This document shows, one piece after another, positions 62,976-64,000 of a stretch of DNA of 64,000 bases. The notes below the pieces were generated by a model that was not told the origin of the DNA, did not search any database, and worked only from the letters and a program-made list of their open reading frames with translations. Source of the stretch: Planctomycetaceae bacterium. Its GTDB lineage: Bacteria > Planctomycetota > Planctomycetia > Pirellulales > Pirellulaceae. A program made the position numbers and the translations under genes. The stretch covers positions 62,001 to 126,000 of the forward strand of contig JACKHN010000013.1 of assembly GCA_020638975.1 (NCBI GenBank), written 5' to 3'. Each line of letters opens with the position of its first letter. Positions within the stretch are counted from its first letter, which is position 1.

Positions 62976-63060
62976 GATTCAGCCTCGTGAGGTGAGCGAG
63001 CGTCATCAAGACTTCGGAAGAGTTCGGAAGTTTGCGACGCGATAAACTGTGCAGAACAAC

Positions 63061-64000
63061 TTACTCCACTTCGCGAATATCGTAACTGACGATCAACTCC
63101 TGATCACGCAGATAAAGCCGACCGTTGGCAATCGTCGGATGCGTCCAGATCTTTCCTTTGGGGCTGCGCTGTTCAGATTGCGGACTAAGCGTGAATCGGC
63201 CACGCTCTTTCCAGCCTTCCGACGAGGCATCGATCAAGACGACTTGGCCGTCCCGTTCGTCTACCAGATACAAGCGACCGTCCGCGTAAGTGAGGCAGCC
63301 TTTGCCGAGCTCCTTTTTGTCATTCCATACGATCTCGCCGGTCGCGAAATCTTGGCACAGCCAGCCAACGCCGTCGGAGTATCCGAACAAATGGTCGCCA
63401 AGGCGAAGCACGCCGCCGTGATGGTTCTTCATGTTTTGATTGGCATAGACTTCCGTCACGTCATTGGATTCGCTGAGTTCCACTAGCTTGCAACCAACTC
63501 CGTAACCGCTGGAAATATAAACCTGGCCTTCATGGAAAATCGGTGTCGGAATAACGGCGGTCTTGCCTGGCCAATCACTTTGCCACAGCAAGTCACCTGT
63601 TTCGGCATCGAGTCCGAACAGATCTTGTTGAACGAGTTGGATGTACTGGCGACGACCACCATGCTCGGCCACGATGATCGATGAATATTGAGCGCCTTCC
63701 GTATACTGGCTGCTCTGCCAGATTTTTTCGCCGGTCTTGCGATTCAACGCGACGACAGCACCCTGCTTGCCGCCTGGCGTCCACACAACTTTGTCACCAT
63801 CGATCAAGACGCTTTCGCAGTAGCCCCAGTTGGGTTTGCCACCGCCGAAGTCGCCAGCCTTGGCCTTCCACACGACATTGCCATCGCTCGCGCTAACACA
63901 AGCCAAAGTGCCAGTTCCAGAGAAGGCATAGACCAGATCGTCAACGACGGTCGGCGTGCTTCGCGGGCCATCGCCCCAACCGTTCGAGAGTACTTCGCTG
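63061..64000 (-). CDS. PQQ-like beta-propeller protein, 5' end outside the window
   Basis: The frame is open to the last base of the window, so the N-terminus is missing; the TTG at 63906 is internal, since the upstream codons continue the fold (GPRSTPTVVDDLVYAFSGTG). At least 312 residues show repeated propeller blades such as GNVVWKAKAGDFGGG, VVALNRKTGEKIWQSS and DAETGDLLWQSDWPG. This type is exported and often found with sulfatases and dehydrogenases in planctomycetes. It lies 85 bases upstream of the ceramidase-like gene, pointing to one operon. Confidence 0.88.
   Translation of the reverse strand, partial: SEVLSNGWGDGPRSTPTVVDDLVYAFSGTGTLACVSASDGNVVWKAKAGDFGGGKPNWGYCESVLIDGDKVVWTPGGKQGAVVALNRKTGEKIWQSSQYTEGAQYSSIIVAEHGGRRQYIQLVQQDLFGLDAETGDLLWQSDWPGKTAVIPTPIFHEGQVYISSGYGVGCKLVELSESNDVTEVYANQNMKNHHGGVLRLGDHLFGYSDGVGWLCQDFATGEIVWNDKKELGKGCLTYADGRLYLVDERDGQVVLIDASSEGWKERGRFTLSPQSEQRSPKGKIWTHPTIANGRLYLRDQELIVSYDIREVE

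Noticed and set aside
1..64000. CRISPR arrays, rRNA genes, phage or complete IS elements
   Set aside because: No regularly spaced repeats, rRNA segments, integrase or transposase genes were seen on either strand.

Overview
The window reads as one continuous chromosomal segment of a planctomycete, most like the Pirellulales. The signs are a DUF1559 pilin-like protein with the H-X9-DG tail, a DUF1549/DUF1553 protein with Cys/His motifs, a secreted sulfatase, DUF1080 proteins, PQQ-type propellers, two membrane-anchored Ser/Thr kinases (one with an N-terminal zinc ribbon), exported Gfo/Idh/MocA proteins and moderately GC-rich, densely packed genes. One tRNA gene (His) is present. I see no rRNA, CRISPR array, phage genes or full-length insertion sequence.

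Layout. 0-15.9 kb: two hypothetical genes, glycogen phosphorylase, a fluoride channel, a VOC protein, a double DUF1080 protein, a DUF2071 protein, uvrA, a dGTPase-like gene, a PIN-TRAM protein, an oxidoreductase and ppk2. 15.9-20.9 kb: a compact minus-strand group hpf-ptsN-ptsH-ptsI-rne, which looks like a regulatory PTS without sugar permeases beside ribosome hibernation and RNA decay. 21-30 kb: a large anti-sigma/FecR-like membrane protein, HDOD and TPR proteins, a DegT aminotransferase and a DUF1549/DUF1553 protein. 30-36.3 kb: a signalling block with an FHA-EAL protein and two Ser/Thr kinases. 36.4-43.6 kb: tRNA-His, rpmA, obg, coaX, a nucleotidyltransferase/small-partner pair, a shortened MnmE-like GTPase and a CPBP protease. 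43.7-48.5 kb: secreted proteins, a small antitoxin-like gene, a DUF1559 protein and a lipoprotein. 48.5-53.1 kb: kdsD-kdsC followed by a 952-residue LptC/LptA-like protein, a candidate Kdo/LPS supply and export unit. 53-64 kb: a frameshifted PQQ-propeller gene, an exported oxidoreductase, a MarR regulator with a palindromic operator candidate and a divergent DUF1801 gene, a methyltransferase, a sulfatase, a ceramidase-LamG protein and the end of another PQQ propeller.

Intergenic gaps carry at least three families of short non-coding elements that look like MITEs. Family A is 135 bp with 10-bp target duplications, family B is 100 bp with 8-bp duplications, and family C is about 150 bp flanked by TA. 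In addition, two near-identical palindromes bracket a single oxidoreductase gene.

The most interesting biology is the kdsD-kdsC-giant OstA-like operon together with the hpf-ptsN-ptsH group. These are the two ends of what is a single cluster in Proteobacteria, here separated by about 28 kb. Other points of note are an intrinsic terminator placed directly before obg, leaderless-looking promoters, a type III pantothenate kinase whose first conserved Asp is Gly, and an MnmE-like GTPase without its catalytic C-terminus. All function calls come from reading the translated sequence; no database search was run.
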